A stretch of DNA of 48,186 bases from Actinomycetota bacterium (GTDB taxonomy: Bacteria > Actinomycetota > Acidimicrobiia > Acidimicrobiales > CADCSY01): positions 1 through 48,186 of the forward strand of contig JAHWKL010000004.1 of the NCBI GenBank assembly GCA_019347915.1, in the 5' to 3' direction. Below, in pieces: positions 27,000 through 34,529 of this stretch; position 1 is the first letter of the stretch, and each line of letters opens with the position of its first letter. A model generated the notes under the pieces. It made no database searches. It saw only the letters and a program-made list of their open reading frames with translations, and was not told where the DNA came from. A program made the translations under genes and the position numbers.

Positions 27000-27219
27000 G
27001 CCGCCTCCGGCGGCGAGCGTGGCAGGCTCGCTTCGCTCGCGGAAGGACTCGGTGCCGCCTGCGGCGGCGCTCAGTCCCGCTCCGTCCGGCCAAGCCGGCT
27101 GCGCCGGCGGCCGGACGGCGGATTATCGCCTGGCGAGGCTGCGGAGGCCGCCAGGCGGAGCAGCGACGAGGACTGGTCCAGCTCCGTGCGAACGGGCGCC
27201 GGCGGATTATCGCCGGCGC
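27000..27219 (-). repeat. Mosaic hairpin-rich intergenic repeat, copy A
   Basis: This 220-bp gap between two divergent leaderless promoters is filled with palindromic modules. They include GCCGCC-TCC-GGCGGC and GCCGCC-TGC-GGCGGC, a GCGAGC direct repeat, a large stem with arms CCGTCCGGCC/GGCCGGACGG, and two GATTAT-loop modules. Bases 27079-27130 match copy B (39833-39884) on the opposite strand without a mismatch over 52 bp, and similarity continues for about 50 bp more. No coding gene fits here. Confidence 0.8.
27196..27219. repeat. Perfect 9-bp-stem hairpin upstream of pafA promoter
   Basis: GCGCCGGCG-GATTAT-CGCCGGCGC forms a perfect inverted repeat ending 8 bases before the pafA TAGCGT box, that is, over the expected -35 zone. 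It is the terminal module of repeat copy A. Confidence 0.75.
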
Positions 27220-27227
27220 AAGACAGA

Positions 27228-27233
27228 TAGCGT
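27228..27233 (+). promoter_or_regulatory. Putative -10 element of pafA (leaderless)
   Basis: TAGCGT, 7 bases before ATG 27241. Confidence 0.5.
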
Positions 27234-27240
27234 GACGCCG

Positions 27241-28608
27241 ATGGACCGGAGGATCTTCGGGCTGGAGAACGAGTACGGCGTCACGTGCACCCTGCGTGGT
27301 CAACGTCGCCTCAGCCCGGACGAGGTGGCCCGCTACCTCTTCCGCCGCGTCGTCTCGTGGGGCCGGAGCAGCAACGTGTTCCTGGAGAACGGCGCCCGTC
27401 TGTACCTGGACGTGGGCAGCCATCCCGAGTACGCCACCCCCGAGTGCGACTCCATCCACGACCTGGTGGTGCACGACAAGGCCGGGGAACGGATCCTCGA
27501 ACAACTGCTGACCTTCGCCGAGCAGCGCCTCCGAGAGGAGGGCATCCGCGGGGTCATTTACCTGTTCAAGAACAACACCGACTCCGCCGGCAACTCGTAC
27601 GGGTGCCACGAGAACTACCTGACCAGCCGGCGTGACGACTTCGGTCATTACGCCGAGGTGCTCATCCCCTTCCTGGTGTCCCGCCAGGTCTACGCCGGCG
27701 CCGGCAAGGTGCTCCAGACGGCCCGCGGGGCGATGTACTGCATCTCCCAGCGGGCGGAGCACATCTGGGAGGGGGTCTCCAGCGCCACCACCCGGAGTCG
27801 CCCCATCATCAACACGCGAGACGAGCCCCATGCCGACGCCGAGCGCTACCGGCGCCTGCACGTCATCGTGGGCGATTCCAACATGAGCGAGTACGCCACC
27901 TTCCTCAAGGTGGGCGCCACGTCGATCCTGCTGCGGATGCTCGAGGACCCGGGGGTGGTGCTCCGTGACATGACACTGGAGAACCCCATTCGTGCCATCC
28001 GCGAGATCAGCCACGACACGACGTGCCGGAAGCGGGTGCGCCTGGCCCATGGCCGAGAGGTGAGCGCCCTCGACATCCAGAGTGAGTACCTGAACCGGGC
28101 ATTGCGCTACGCCGAGGCGAAGGGTGTGAGCGCACTCGAAGAGCAGGCGCTGCGCATGTGGGAGCACTGCCTGACCGGCCTGGCCAAGGACCCCCTCTCG
28201 CTCGACCGGGAATGCGACTGGGTCATCAAGCACAACCTCATCGAGGCCTACCGCGACCGCCACGACCTGCCGCTGATGCATCCCCGAGTGGCCTTGATGG
28301 ACCTGCAGTACCACGACGTGAACCGGGAGCGGGGGCTGTTCTACCGGCTGCAGGCTCGTGACCTGGTCGACCGCATGTGCACCGAGGAGGAGGTCGATCG
28401 AGCCGGGCCCGGCTCCCTCGAGCCTCCGCAGACCACCCGTGCCCGCCTGCGTGGCGAGTTCATCCGCCGGGCCAAGGAACGCAAGCGGGACTACACCGTC
28501 GACTGGGTGCACCTGAAGCTCAATGACCAGGCCCAGCGGACCGTGCTGTGCAAGGACCCGTTCAAGTCCAGGGACGAGCGAGTCGAACGGTTGATCGCCT
28601 CGTTGTGA
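27241..28608 (+). CDS. pafA: Pup--protein ligase PafA
   Basis: 455 residues. N-terminal [16 protein letters not shown] contains the nucleotide/Mg-binding acids; [10 protein letters not shown] and [19 protein letters not shown] are the shared Dop/PafA core, and the shorter N-terminal region without the Dop loop marks it as PafA. It phosphorylates the C-terminal Glu of Pup and joins it to lysines of targets. The track start at 27019 falls in the repeat. It is separated from prcA by the DUF2007-like gene and repeat copy A, and followed by the DUF3866 gene. Confidence 0.96.
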   Translation: MDRRIFGLENEYGVTCTLRGQRRLSPDEVARYLFRRVVSWGRSSNVFLENGARLYLDVGSHPEYATPECDSIHDLVVHDKAGERILEQLLTFAEQRLREEGIRGVIYLFKNNTDSAGNSYGCHENYLTSRRDDFGHYAEVLIPFLVSRQVYAGAGKVLQTARGAMYCISQRAEHIWEGVSSATTRSRPIINTRDEPHADAERYRRLHVIVGDSNMSEYATFLKVGATSILLRMLEDPGVVLRDMTLENPIRAIREISHDTTCRKRVRLAHGREVSALDIQSEYLNRALRYAEAKGVSALEEQALRMWEHCLTGLAKDPLSLDRECDWVIKHNLIEAYRDRHDLPLMHPRVALMDLQYHDVNRERGLFYRLQARDLVDRMCTEEEVDRAGPGSLEPPQTTRARLRGEFIRRAKERKRDYTVDWVHLKLNDQAQRTVLCKDPFKSRDERVERLIASL

Positions 28609-28641
28609 CCCTCCGGCCGTCGAAGAACGGCTGACACGGCC

Positions 28642-29721
28642 GTGCCTTCGTTCCGTACCGCCACCGTCGTCGCCATCACCGAGGACCGGCCCGGCCTGCA
28701 GCGCATCCAGACCACCTTCGGTGATCCGGGAGGCACCGGAGGCCAGGCAGAGGGGCGCGCCTACGTGCTCACCGAGCTCCTCGGTCCGGTCGCGGTGGGT
28801 GATCGCGTCGTGTTGAACACCACTGCCGTCGAGTTGGGGCTGGGCACCGGCGGGTGGGACGTGGTGCACTGGAACCTGTCACGGGACGAGTGGCGCTCGC
28901 CTGGGCCGGGCCACAGCATGAAGTTGCGCTACACGAGCCTCCAGGCCGACATGGGTTCGGCCGAGGAGTTCCACGCCGGCGCCCTCGCTGAGGCGGACGA
29001 CCTCGACGGCGTCCCCGTCGTGGTCTGCAGTCTCCACAGCCAGGTTCCCTGCGTGGCCGTGGCCGCCAAGCACCTGCGCCCGGAGCTGAGGTTGGCCTAC
29101 GTCATGACCGACGGCGGCGCCCTGCCGCTCGCCACCTCCGACCTGGTGGCGCACATGAGGGCCCGGGGGCTGGTCGATGCCACCGTGACCGCCGGGCACG
29201 CCTTCGGTGGCGACCACGAGGCCATCAACGTGCCGTCGGCCCTGGCCGTGGCCCGGCGGGTGGCCGAGGCCGACGTCGTGGTGGTGGGCATGGGCCCGGG
29301 ATCGGCGGGGACCGCCACCCGTCTCGGCTACAGCGCGCTGGAGGTGGCTCCCGCCCTCGACGCCGCCGAGTCACTGGGAGGCCGGCCGATCGCCGCCGTG
29401 CGCTTCTCGCTTGCCGACCCCCGCCTCCGTCACCAGGGGGTCAGCCACCACACCCTCACCGTGCTGTCCCTGCTCGCCCGGGCCCGGGCCACCATCGGCG
29501 TGCCCCGGGGAGCGTTCGAGGCCCGGCTCCGAGGAGATCTGGAGGGCAGCGGCGTGGCCGACCGTCACCGCCTGCTCTCGGTGGCCGACCCAGGCGTTCC
29601 GGATCTCTTGGCCGAACACGGGCTTCACGTCCCTTCGATGGGTCGGCTGCCGGCAGCCGACCCGGGTTTCTACGCGGTGGCCGGCGCCGCCGGGACCGCC
29701 GCTGCCCACGTCGCCCGCTGA
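28642..29721 (+). CDS. DUF3866 family protein
   Basis: 359 residues from GTG 28642. The segments LNTTAVELGLGTGGWDVVHWN, LKLRYTSLQ-like KLRYTSLQADMGS and VVCSLHSQVP characterise the DUF3866 family, which I recall as an actinobacterial and firmicute protein of unknown function. A glycine-rich VVVGMGPGSAGTATRLGY may bind a nucleotide or phosphate, but this is inference. No signal peptide. It lies between pafA and pafB; no TAnnnT box stands before its start, so it probably shares the pafA transcript. Confidence 0.85.
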   Translation: MPSFRTATVVAITEDRPGLQRIQTTFGDPGGTGGQAEGRAYVLTELLGPVAVGDRVVLNTTAVELGLGTGGWDVVHWNLSRDEWRSPGPGHSMKLRYTSLQADMGSAEEFHAGALAEADDLDGVPVVVCSLHSQVPCVAVAAKHLRPELRLAYVMTDGGALPLATSDLVAHMRARGLVDATVTAGHAFGGDHEAINVPSALAVARRVAEADVVVVGMGPGSAGTATRLGYSALEVAPALDAAESLGGRPIAAVRFSLADPRLRHQGVSHHTLTVLSLLARARATIGVPRGAFEARLRGDLEGSGVADRHRLLSVADPGVPDLLAEHGLHVPSMGRLPAADPGFYAVAGAAGTAAAHVAR

Positions 29722-29728
29722 TGGCCGC

Positions 29729-29746
29729 GGCGGGCGGCCGCCCGCC
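29729..29746. terminator. GC palindrome between convergent genes
   Basis: GGCGGGCGG followed directly by CCGCCCGCC is a perfect 18-bp palindrome in the 40-bp gap between the DUF3866 stop and the converging small membrane protein stop. Likely a bidirectional terminator; no U tract. Confidence 0.5.
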
Positions 29747-29761
29747 GGGAGCACCAGCGGC

Positions 29762-29971
29762 TCACTCCCGGGGAGGTTCCTGAGACGGCGGGGGGTGCTC
29801 GGCAGCGCCGGCGGCGTCCTGCTGGGCGCGCAAGGACTCGAGCTGCGCCTCCATCCCTTGCAGTGCCTCCAGCGCCTGGCGAGCGGCGCGCTGCAGCCGC
29901 ACGAGGACGGGCAGCAGCACGGCGGCGGCGCCTACGACCACGACGAGGATGATCAGCGGTACGGGGTCCAC
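29762..29971 (-). CDS. Small membrane protein with coiled-coil tail
   Basis: 69 residues from GTG 29971; the track ORF from 31021 is antisense to pafB. One N-terminal membrane segment (PLIILVVVVGAAAVLLPVL) is followed by a probable helical coiled coil (LQRAARQALEALQGMEAQLESLRAQQ) and a Pro-rich end. TACGGT lies 7 bases before the GTG. Function unknown; the layout resembles small cytoplasm-facing membrane scaffold proteins. Confidence 0.7.
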   Translation of the reverse strand: MDPVPLIILVVVVGAAAVLLPVLVRLQRAARQALEALQGMEAQLESLRAQQDAAGAAEHPPPSQEPPRE

Positions 29972-29978
29972 GGCCAGG

Positions 29979-29984
29979 ACCGTA
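29979..29984 (-). promoter_or_regulatory. Putative -10 element of small membrane protein gene (leaderless)
   Basis: TACGGT on the minus strand, 7 bases before GTG 29971. It is divergent from the pafB promoter 70 bases away. Confidence 0.45.
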
Positions 29985-30053
29985 GCCCTCGGCGGTCCGG
30001 CGAGCCGCACCACGGTGACCCCGGGCCCTGGCCGTCGTCTGTCCCGCCGCCGG

Positions 30054-30059
30054 TACCAT
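30054..30059 (+). promoter_or_regulatory. Putative -10 element of pafB (leaderless)
   Basis: TACCAT, 8 bases before GTG 30068. Confidence 0.5.
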
Positions 30060-30067
30060 CGCCGGCG

Positions 30068-30997
30068 GTGTCGCGCGTGGAGCGTCTGCTCAACCTCACG
30101 GCCGCCCTGCTCACCGCCACCCGTCCACTCACCCGGGCGGAGATCCGCGAGCGGGTCCCTGGCTATCCCCCCGGTGACGACGACCGGGGCTCGTTCCGCC
30201 GGGCGTTCGAGCGCGACAAGGACGCCCTGCGAGAGATGGGGATCCCTCTCGTGCTCCGGGAGGTCCCCGGCACCGATCCCGTGGTCGAGGGCTACCTGAT
30301 CCCCCGCGACCAGTACGCCCTGCGCGACCCTGGCCTGGAGCCCGACGAGCTGGCCGCCATCCACCTGGCCGCCGCCGCCGTGCAGCTGGACGGGATGCGG
30401 GGCACCGAAGCCATCTGGAAGCTGGGCGGAGTACCGGCTGGAGGAGACGGAGCCGACACCCTCGCCGCGCTGCCGACCATCCCGCAGCTCGTTCCGCTGT
30501 TCACGGCGGTGTCGGAGCGCCGGCCCGTGACCTTCGGCTACCGCGGCGAGCAGCGGACCGTTGATCCTCACCGTCTCTCGTTCACCCGAGGCCGCTGGTA
30601 CCTCGACGGCGAGGACCACACGAGAGGCGCCTCTCGCCAGTTCCGTCTCGACCGCGTGGAGGGCGACGTGACGCTGGGCGAGCCGGGCAGCTTCGAACGG
30701 CCCCGCTCGCTCGACGCCGGTGGTAGCCGGCCCTGGGAGATGGGCGGCGAAGAGCCGCTCGACGCCAGGGTCCGGGTCGATGCCGACCTGGCGGGGTGGG
30801 CGGTCGACCACCTGGGTGGCGATGCCGTGGTGGCCGAGGACGCCGACGGGGTCGAGGTCGCCCTCAGGGTCACCAATCGCGACGCCTTCCGATCGTTCGT
30901 CCTGGGCTTCCTCGACCACGCCGAGGTGCTGGGGCCACCGGAGCTGCGGGCCGACATGGTGGCCTGGCTGCAGGAGCTGGCAGGGGAGGGCGCCTGA
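30068..30997 (+). CDS. pafB: WYL-domain transcriptional regulator PafB
   Basis: 309 residues from GTG 30068. An N-terminal winged helix (VSRVERLLNLTAALL then TRAEIRERVPGY, residues about 1-60) precedes the WYL domain (about 135-205, with RWYLDGEDHTRGASRQFRLDRVE) and a WCX-type C-terminal extension. In mycobacteria PafB and PafC form one functional activator of the RecA-independent DNA-damage response, sensing ssDNA through WYL domains. It is coupled to pafC by TGATG. Track start at 29207 is a shadow. Confidence 0.93.
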   Translation: MSRVERLLNLTAALLTATRPLTRAEIRERVPGYPPGDDDRGSFRRAFERDKDALREMGIPLVLREVPGTDPVVEGYLIPRDQYALRDPGLEPDELAAIHLAAAAVQLDGMRGTEAIWKLGGVPAGGDGADTLAALPTIPQLVPLFTAVSERRPVTFGYRGEQRTVDPHRLSFTRGRWYLDGEDHTRGASRQFRLDRVEGDVTLGEPGSFERPRSLDAGGSRPWEMGGEEPLDARVRVDADLAGWAVDHLGGDAVVAEDADGVEVALRVTNRDAFRSFVLGFLDHAEVLGPPELRADMVAWLQELAGEGA

Positions 30998-31959
30998 TGG
31001 CACGCCGCAGCGCCGACGCACGGCTCCGCCGGCTGCTCGCCCTGGTGCCGTGGGTGGTGGCTCAGGACGGGCCGACCCTCGACGAGGTGTGCGCCCGGTT
31101 CGGGCTGACCCAGGACGAGCTGGTGGCCGAGCTCGACCTGCTCTTCCTCTGCGGCGTGCACCCCTTCACGCCGGATTCGCTCATCGACGTGCTGGTGGCC
31201 GACGGGCGGGTGTGGATCCGCTACGCGGACTACCTCGAGCGCCCGCTGCGTCTCACGCCCGAGGAGGGGCTGGCACTGGTGGCCGCCGGGACGGCGTTGC
31301 TCGCCGTCCCCGGGTCCGACGCCGAGGGGCCACTGGCCCGGGGGTTGGCCAAGCTGGCGAGCGTGCTCGGCGTCGACCCCCGGGAGGCGCTGGACATCGA
31401 CCTGGGGTCCGCTCCCGAGGCGGTGCTGGAAGCGCTCAGGGCGGCGATCTCGGCCCGGCGCCAGGTCGAGATCGACTACTACGCGTACGGCCGAGACGAG
31501 CGCACCCGGCGGGTGGTCGACCCGCATGCCGTGTTCGCCGCCGAGGGAGAGTGGTACCTCAGCGCCTACTGCCACCTGGTCCGGGCGCCGCGGCGCTTCC
31601 GGGTCGACCGTGTCCGCTCGATCATCCTGCTCGACCGTCAGTTCGACCGCCGCCAGGAGGTCCAGGCCCGCACCGTGTTCGAACCGGCGCCCAGCGACCC
31701 CCGCGTCGTCCTCGAGCTCGAGCCACGGGCCCGCTGGGTCTGCGAGCGGTACCCGGTGGAGGAGTGCGTCGAGCTCGGCGGTGGGCGTGTCCGGGTGACG
31801 CTGGCGGTGAGCGAACGGGCGTGGCTGGAGCGGCTGCTGCTGAGACTGGGCGGGGCGGCCACGATCGTGCAGGGAGACGACGGAGTCGGGCCTGCCGCCG
31901 CCGCTCGTGTCCTCGATCGTTACCGGCGAGGACCAGCCGTTAGCCTCGGTCCGGAGTGA
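30997..31959 (+). CDS. pafC: WYL-domain transcriptional regulator PafC
   Basis: 320 residues from ATG 30997, overlapping the pafB TGA. The N-terminal helix-turn-helix (ADARLRRLLALVPWVVAQDG, LDEVCARFGLTQDELVAELDLL) is followed by the WYL domain (about 150-215; EGEWYLSAYCHLVRAPRRFRVDRV) and a WCX domain. Partner of PafB. The two remain separate genes here. The 3' end contains a candidate -10 box for the signal peptidase gene. Confidence 0.93.
   Translation: MARRSADARLRRLLALVPWVVAQDGPTLDEVCARFGLTQDELVAELDLLFLCGVHPFTPDSLIDVLVADGRVWIRYADYLERPLRLTPEEGLALVAAGTALLAVPGSDAEGPLARGLAKLASVLGVDPREALDIDLGSAPEAVLEALRAAISARRQVEIDYYAYGRDERTRRVVDPHAVFAAEGEWYLSAYCHLVRAPRRFRVDRVRSIILLDRQFDRRQEVQARTVFEPAPSDPRVVLELEPRARWVCERYPVEECVELGGGRVRVTLAVSERAWLERLLLRLGGAATIVQGDDGVGPAAAARVLDRYRRGPAVSLGPE
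31941..31946 (+). promoter_or_regulatory. Putative -10 element of lepB inside pafC
   Basis: TAGCCT, 9 bases before GTG 31956, wholly within the last codons of pafC. It could give lepB expression independent of pafBC in addition to readthrough. Confidence 0.4.
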
Positions 31960-32810
31960 GCGAGCCCCCCGCCCCCCCCGAGATCACCCCCGGTACCCCG
32001 GAGGTCGACAACGCCGCCACGGTGGTGACCCCCGAGCAGGGGGCTCGTGATGGTGACGAGTCCAAAGCCCACGCGTCCGCTCCTGACGTCGACTCGCGTG
32101 AGGAGGACGTGGCCGAAGGCGACCCAGCCGAACACGACCCGGCCGAAGACGAGCCTCCCGAGGACGACCGAGCCGAACACCCGCCCGAAGACGAGGCTCC
32201 CGAAGACGAAGCTCTCGAGCACGACCCGGGGGCACCGGACGTCGCCACCACGGGTTCCACGGCGAGTGGCGGGCGCAGCGCGGGGATCAGCGCGGCCCGC
32301 AACGTCGTCGAGTGGCTGACCATCCTGGGAGGGGCCCTGGTGGTGGCCCTGGTGGTCACCCGGTTCCTGGTGCAGGCCTTTTTCATCCCTTCCCTGTCGA
32401 TGTTCCCGGCGCTGAACAACGGGGACCGGGTGCTCGTGAACAAGCTGAGCTACCGCCTCCACGAGATCCATCGGGGGGACCTGATCGTGTTCGAACGGCC
32501 CTCCGACGACGGGTCCAGCCAGGTGAAGGACCTCATCAAGCGGGTGGTGGCGCTGGAGGGAGAGCGGATCGAGGCCCGGGACGGACGGGTGCTGATCGAC
32601 GGCAAGGCCCTGCCCGAGCCCTACCTGGCACCCAGCGTGCAGACGACCAACCTCGAACCGCTGGTCGTGCCCGAGGGCCACGTCTTCGTCATGGGCGACA
32701 ACCGGGACGACTCCCGCGACAGCCGGTTCTTCGGCCCCCTACCGGAGGAGCTGGTGATCGGCCGGGCCTTCGTCAAGGTCTGGCCGCTCGACGATCTCGA
32801 GCTCCTCTAG
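31956..32810 (+). CDS. lepB: Signal peptidase I with acidic N-terminal extension
   Basis: 284 residues. Residues 1-110 form a disordered, acidic extension with degenerate repeats of the PAEHDPAEDEPPEDD kind. One membrane helix follows (about 118-138). The S26 catalytic dyad is Ser148 (PSLSMFPAL) and Lys195 (IKRVVAL), and box E is MGDNRDDSRDSR. The C-terminal catalytic part lies outside and removes signal peptides of exported proteins. The GTG overlaps the pafC stop (GTGA). The tatAC genes follow 1.2 kb downstream, giving an export theme. Confidence 0.94.
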   Translation: MSEPPAPPEITPGTPEVDNAATVVTPEQGARDGDESKAHASAPDVDSREEDVAEGDPAEHDPAEDEPPEDDRAEHPPEDEAPEDEALEHDPGAPDVATTGSTASGGRSAGISAARNVVEWLTILGGALVVALVVTRFLVQAFFIPSLSMFPALNNGDRVLVNKLSYRLHEIHRGDLIVFERPSDDGSSQVKDLIKRVVALEGERIEARDGRVLIDGKALPEPYLAPSVQTTNLEPLVVPEGHVFVMGDNRDDSRDSRFFGPLPEELVIGRAFVKVWPLDDLELL

Positions 32811-32830
32811 GAAGTCCGGGAGGCCGGTGG

Positions 32831-33565
32831 TCATTCCCGGGGCGTCGAGTCGGGGTGGTTCCCGAGCGCTTCCACCAGGCGGTCGACGTGATCGCTGTAG
32901 ACGCCGTCGACGCCCATGGTCAGGAGGGCGTCGAGCTGCCGCCGGTGCTGGGCCCCCCAGGCGAAGGCCAGACGGCCGAAGCGGTGGAACAGGGTCGTCA
33001 GACCCGGCGTCCAGTCCCCCTCGGGGAGGTTGACGGCGTCGACGCCGGCGGCGGCCAACGCCGACGCCCGTCGCTCGGGGCCCTCGGCGATGCGGCGCAT
33101 CCGCGTCGAGTCGACGACATGAGCTTCTGACGAGAGCTTCCGCCAGGACGCTGCCCGCTGCCAGTCGGAGGAGCACAGCCACAGCCGCCCCGGCGCCTCG
33201 CCCCCGGCCTCCCGGGCCACAGCGACGACCAGGGGCGCGGCTGCATCGTCGCCCACGTCGAGCGAGAGCTCGAAGGCGGTGCCGCAGGCGGCGTAGACCT
33301 CGGCGAGCGAGGGGATCGAGGGCGGCAGCCGGGATCGGGGCATCTCGCTCAGCGGCCGTCGGCGGATGCCCGAGCGCACCATGGGCTCGTGGTGCAGCAC
33401 CGGCTCGCCGTCGGCGCACAGCCACACGTGGCTCTCCAGGCCGGGTGCGCCCAGGTCGAGGGCCCGGCGGAACGCCTCCAGGGTGTTCTCCGGTGCCTCC
33501 CCCCGGGCGCCTCGACGGGCGAAGCCCAGGGGCGGGTCGAGCAGCGAGGGATAGCGGGGGGGCAC
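32831..33565 (-). CDS. GDPD-family protein with altered active-site residues
   Basis: 244 residues from GTG 33565. Overall it follows glycerophosphodiester phosphodiesterases: a TIM-barrel start (LGFARRGARGEAPENTLEAF), LESHVWLCADGEPVLHHEP, and the C-terminal GVDGVYSDHVDRL. However, the usual A-H-R-G catalytic His is Arg, the metal-binding E-x-D reads E-S-H, and the H-D pair is changed to H-H-E. It may be an inactive or changed enzyme. No signal peptide is seen. It converges with lepB, with 20 bases between the stops. Alternative: an active enzyme with a shifted residue set. Confidence 0.82.
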   Translation of the reverse strand: MPPRYPSLLDPPLGFARRGARGEAPENTLEAFRRALDLGAPGLESHVWLCADGEPVLHHEPMVRSGIRRRPLSEMPRSRLPPSIPSLAEVYAACGTAFELSLDVGDDAAAPLVVAVAREAGGEAPGRLWLCSSDWQRAASWRKLSSEAHVVDSTRMRRIAEGPERRASALAAAGVDAVNLPEGDWTPGLTTLFHRFGRLAFAWGAQHRRQLDALLTMGVDGVYSDHVDRLVEALGNHPDSTPRE

Positions 33566-33571
33566 CCCGCC

Positions 33572-33577
33572 ATCCTG
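33572..33577 (-). promoter_or_regulatory. Weak putative -10 element of GDPD-like gene
   Basis: CAGGAT on the minus strand, 6 bases before GTG 33565; it departs from TAnnnT at the first base. Confidence 0.3.
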
Positions 33578-33676
33578 CCCGACGCGCGCTCAAGGTCGGT
33601 CCCCTGGCCGTCGATGTTCAAGGGGAGGTCGTCCGGTCTTCCCGCCGGGTGCCCATCGACTCGGAGGAGGACGGCC

Positions 33677-34003
33677 ATGGCGAAGGTGCGGGCAAGCTGT
33701 CCCGACTGCGGCAACGTCGAGCTGAGCACCGACGACGTCCAGGTCCGGGTCTGCGTGGACGACGGCGCCGGTACGTACGCCTTCCGATGCCCCGCGTGCC
33801 GGGTGGCGGCGGCCAAGCCGGCCGACGCCCGTGTCGTGCACCTGTTGGTGTCCTGGGGCGCGCCCCTCACGATGTGGCGGATGCCGGCGGAGCTCACCGA
33901 GCCGCACCACGGGCCGCCGCTGACCCACGACGACCTCCTGAGTTTCCACGGCGAGCTGGCCGACGACCGGTCGATTCCCCGTTCGTCCCGTATCGACGAC
34001 TGA
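33677..34003 (+). CDS. Zinc-ribbon protein of unknown function
   Basis: 108 residues from ATG 33677 after GGAGGAGG, a strong ribosome binding site. Two CxxC pairs (CPDC at 8-11, CPAC at 38-41) form a probable zinc ribbon around a short beta region (TDDVQVRVC). The C-terminal half (SWGAPLTMWRMPAELTEP, LTHDDLLSFHGELADD) looks like an actinobacterial protein type I have seen but cannot name. It lies between the divergent GDPD-like gene and the tat operon. The track starts at 33389 are shadows. Confidence 0.8.
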   Translation: MAKVRASCPDCGNVELSTDDVQVRVCVDDGAGTYAFRCPACRVAAAKPADARVVHLLVSWGAPLTMWRMPAELTEPHHGPPLTHDDLLSFHGELADDRSIPRSSRIDD

Positions 34004-34042
34004 CGCGAACTGCAGGAGATCGGCGGCTCGTCGGGCCGCCGG

Positions 34043-34048
34043 TAGCAT
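34043..34048 (+). promoter_or_regulatory. Putative -10 element of tatA/B (leaderless)
   Basis: TAGCAT, 7 bases before GTG 34056. Confidence 0.5.
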
Positions 34049-34055
34049 TTGGCTC

Positions 34056-34529
34056 GTGTTCAACGTCGGGACGGCCGAGCTGCTGGTCATCCTGCTCGTG
34101 GCGCTACTGGTCCTGGGCCCGAACAAGTTGCCCGACGCCGCCCGCCAGGTCGGCAGGGCGCTCGGCCAGCTCCGGCGCCTGAGCTCCGGCTTCCAGGCCG
34201 AGATGCGCGACGCCCTGCGGGAACCGGTCGAGGGCAAGCCCACCTCCGGTGCCGCCACCACGCCGGTGAAGAACGACGGCGATGGGGCACTGTCGTCGCC
34301 CAAGGCTGGCCATGCGGGCGCCGACGCCACCGCCACGCCGCCCCCGGTGACCGACGGCGCCGGCACCACCGGTGCCGACGTGGAGCACGCTCCGCCGCCG
34401 CCGACCGGCCGCGGCGACGACCCCGTCGGCGGTGACGGTGGGACCACGACCGCCCCGACCGGCCGTGGCGGCACGGCCACCTCCCCGCCCGCCCCCGACG
34501 CGGGCGCAAACGGCAGCACTCCGACCTGA
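34056..34529 (+). CDS. Twin-arginine translocase subunit TatA/TatB
   Basis: 157 residues from GTG 34056. MFNVGTAELLVILLVALLVLGPNKLPDAAR is the single membrane helix plus hinge of the TatA/B family, followed by an amphipathic helix (RQVGRALGQLRRL) and a long disordered Pro/Thr/Gly tail. The opening and the ELLVI segment with Glu at position 8 lean towards TatB, but the two cannot be told apart by eye. Partner of TatC in exporting folded proteins. Overlaps tatC as TGATG. Confidence 0.92.
   Translation: MFNVGTAELLVILLVALLVLGPNKLPDAARQVGRALGQLRRLSSGFQAEMRDALREPVEGKPTSGAATTPVKNDGDGALSSPKAGHAGADATATPPPVTDGAGTTGADVEHAPPPPTGRGDDPVGGDGGTTTAPTGRGGTATSPPAPDAGANGSTPT

Noticed and set aside
26983-28869. 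628-aa minus-strand ORF over pafA and the repeat
   Set aside because: Antisense to pafA. Its end and the 39354-40490 plus ORF share a similar peptide only because both read through the intergenic repeat.
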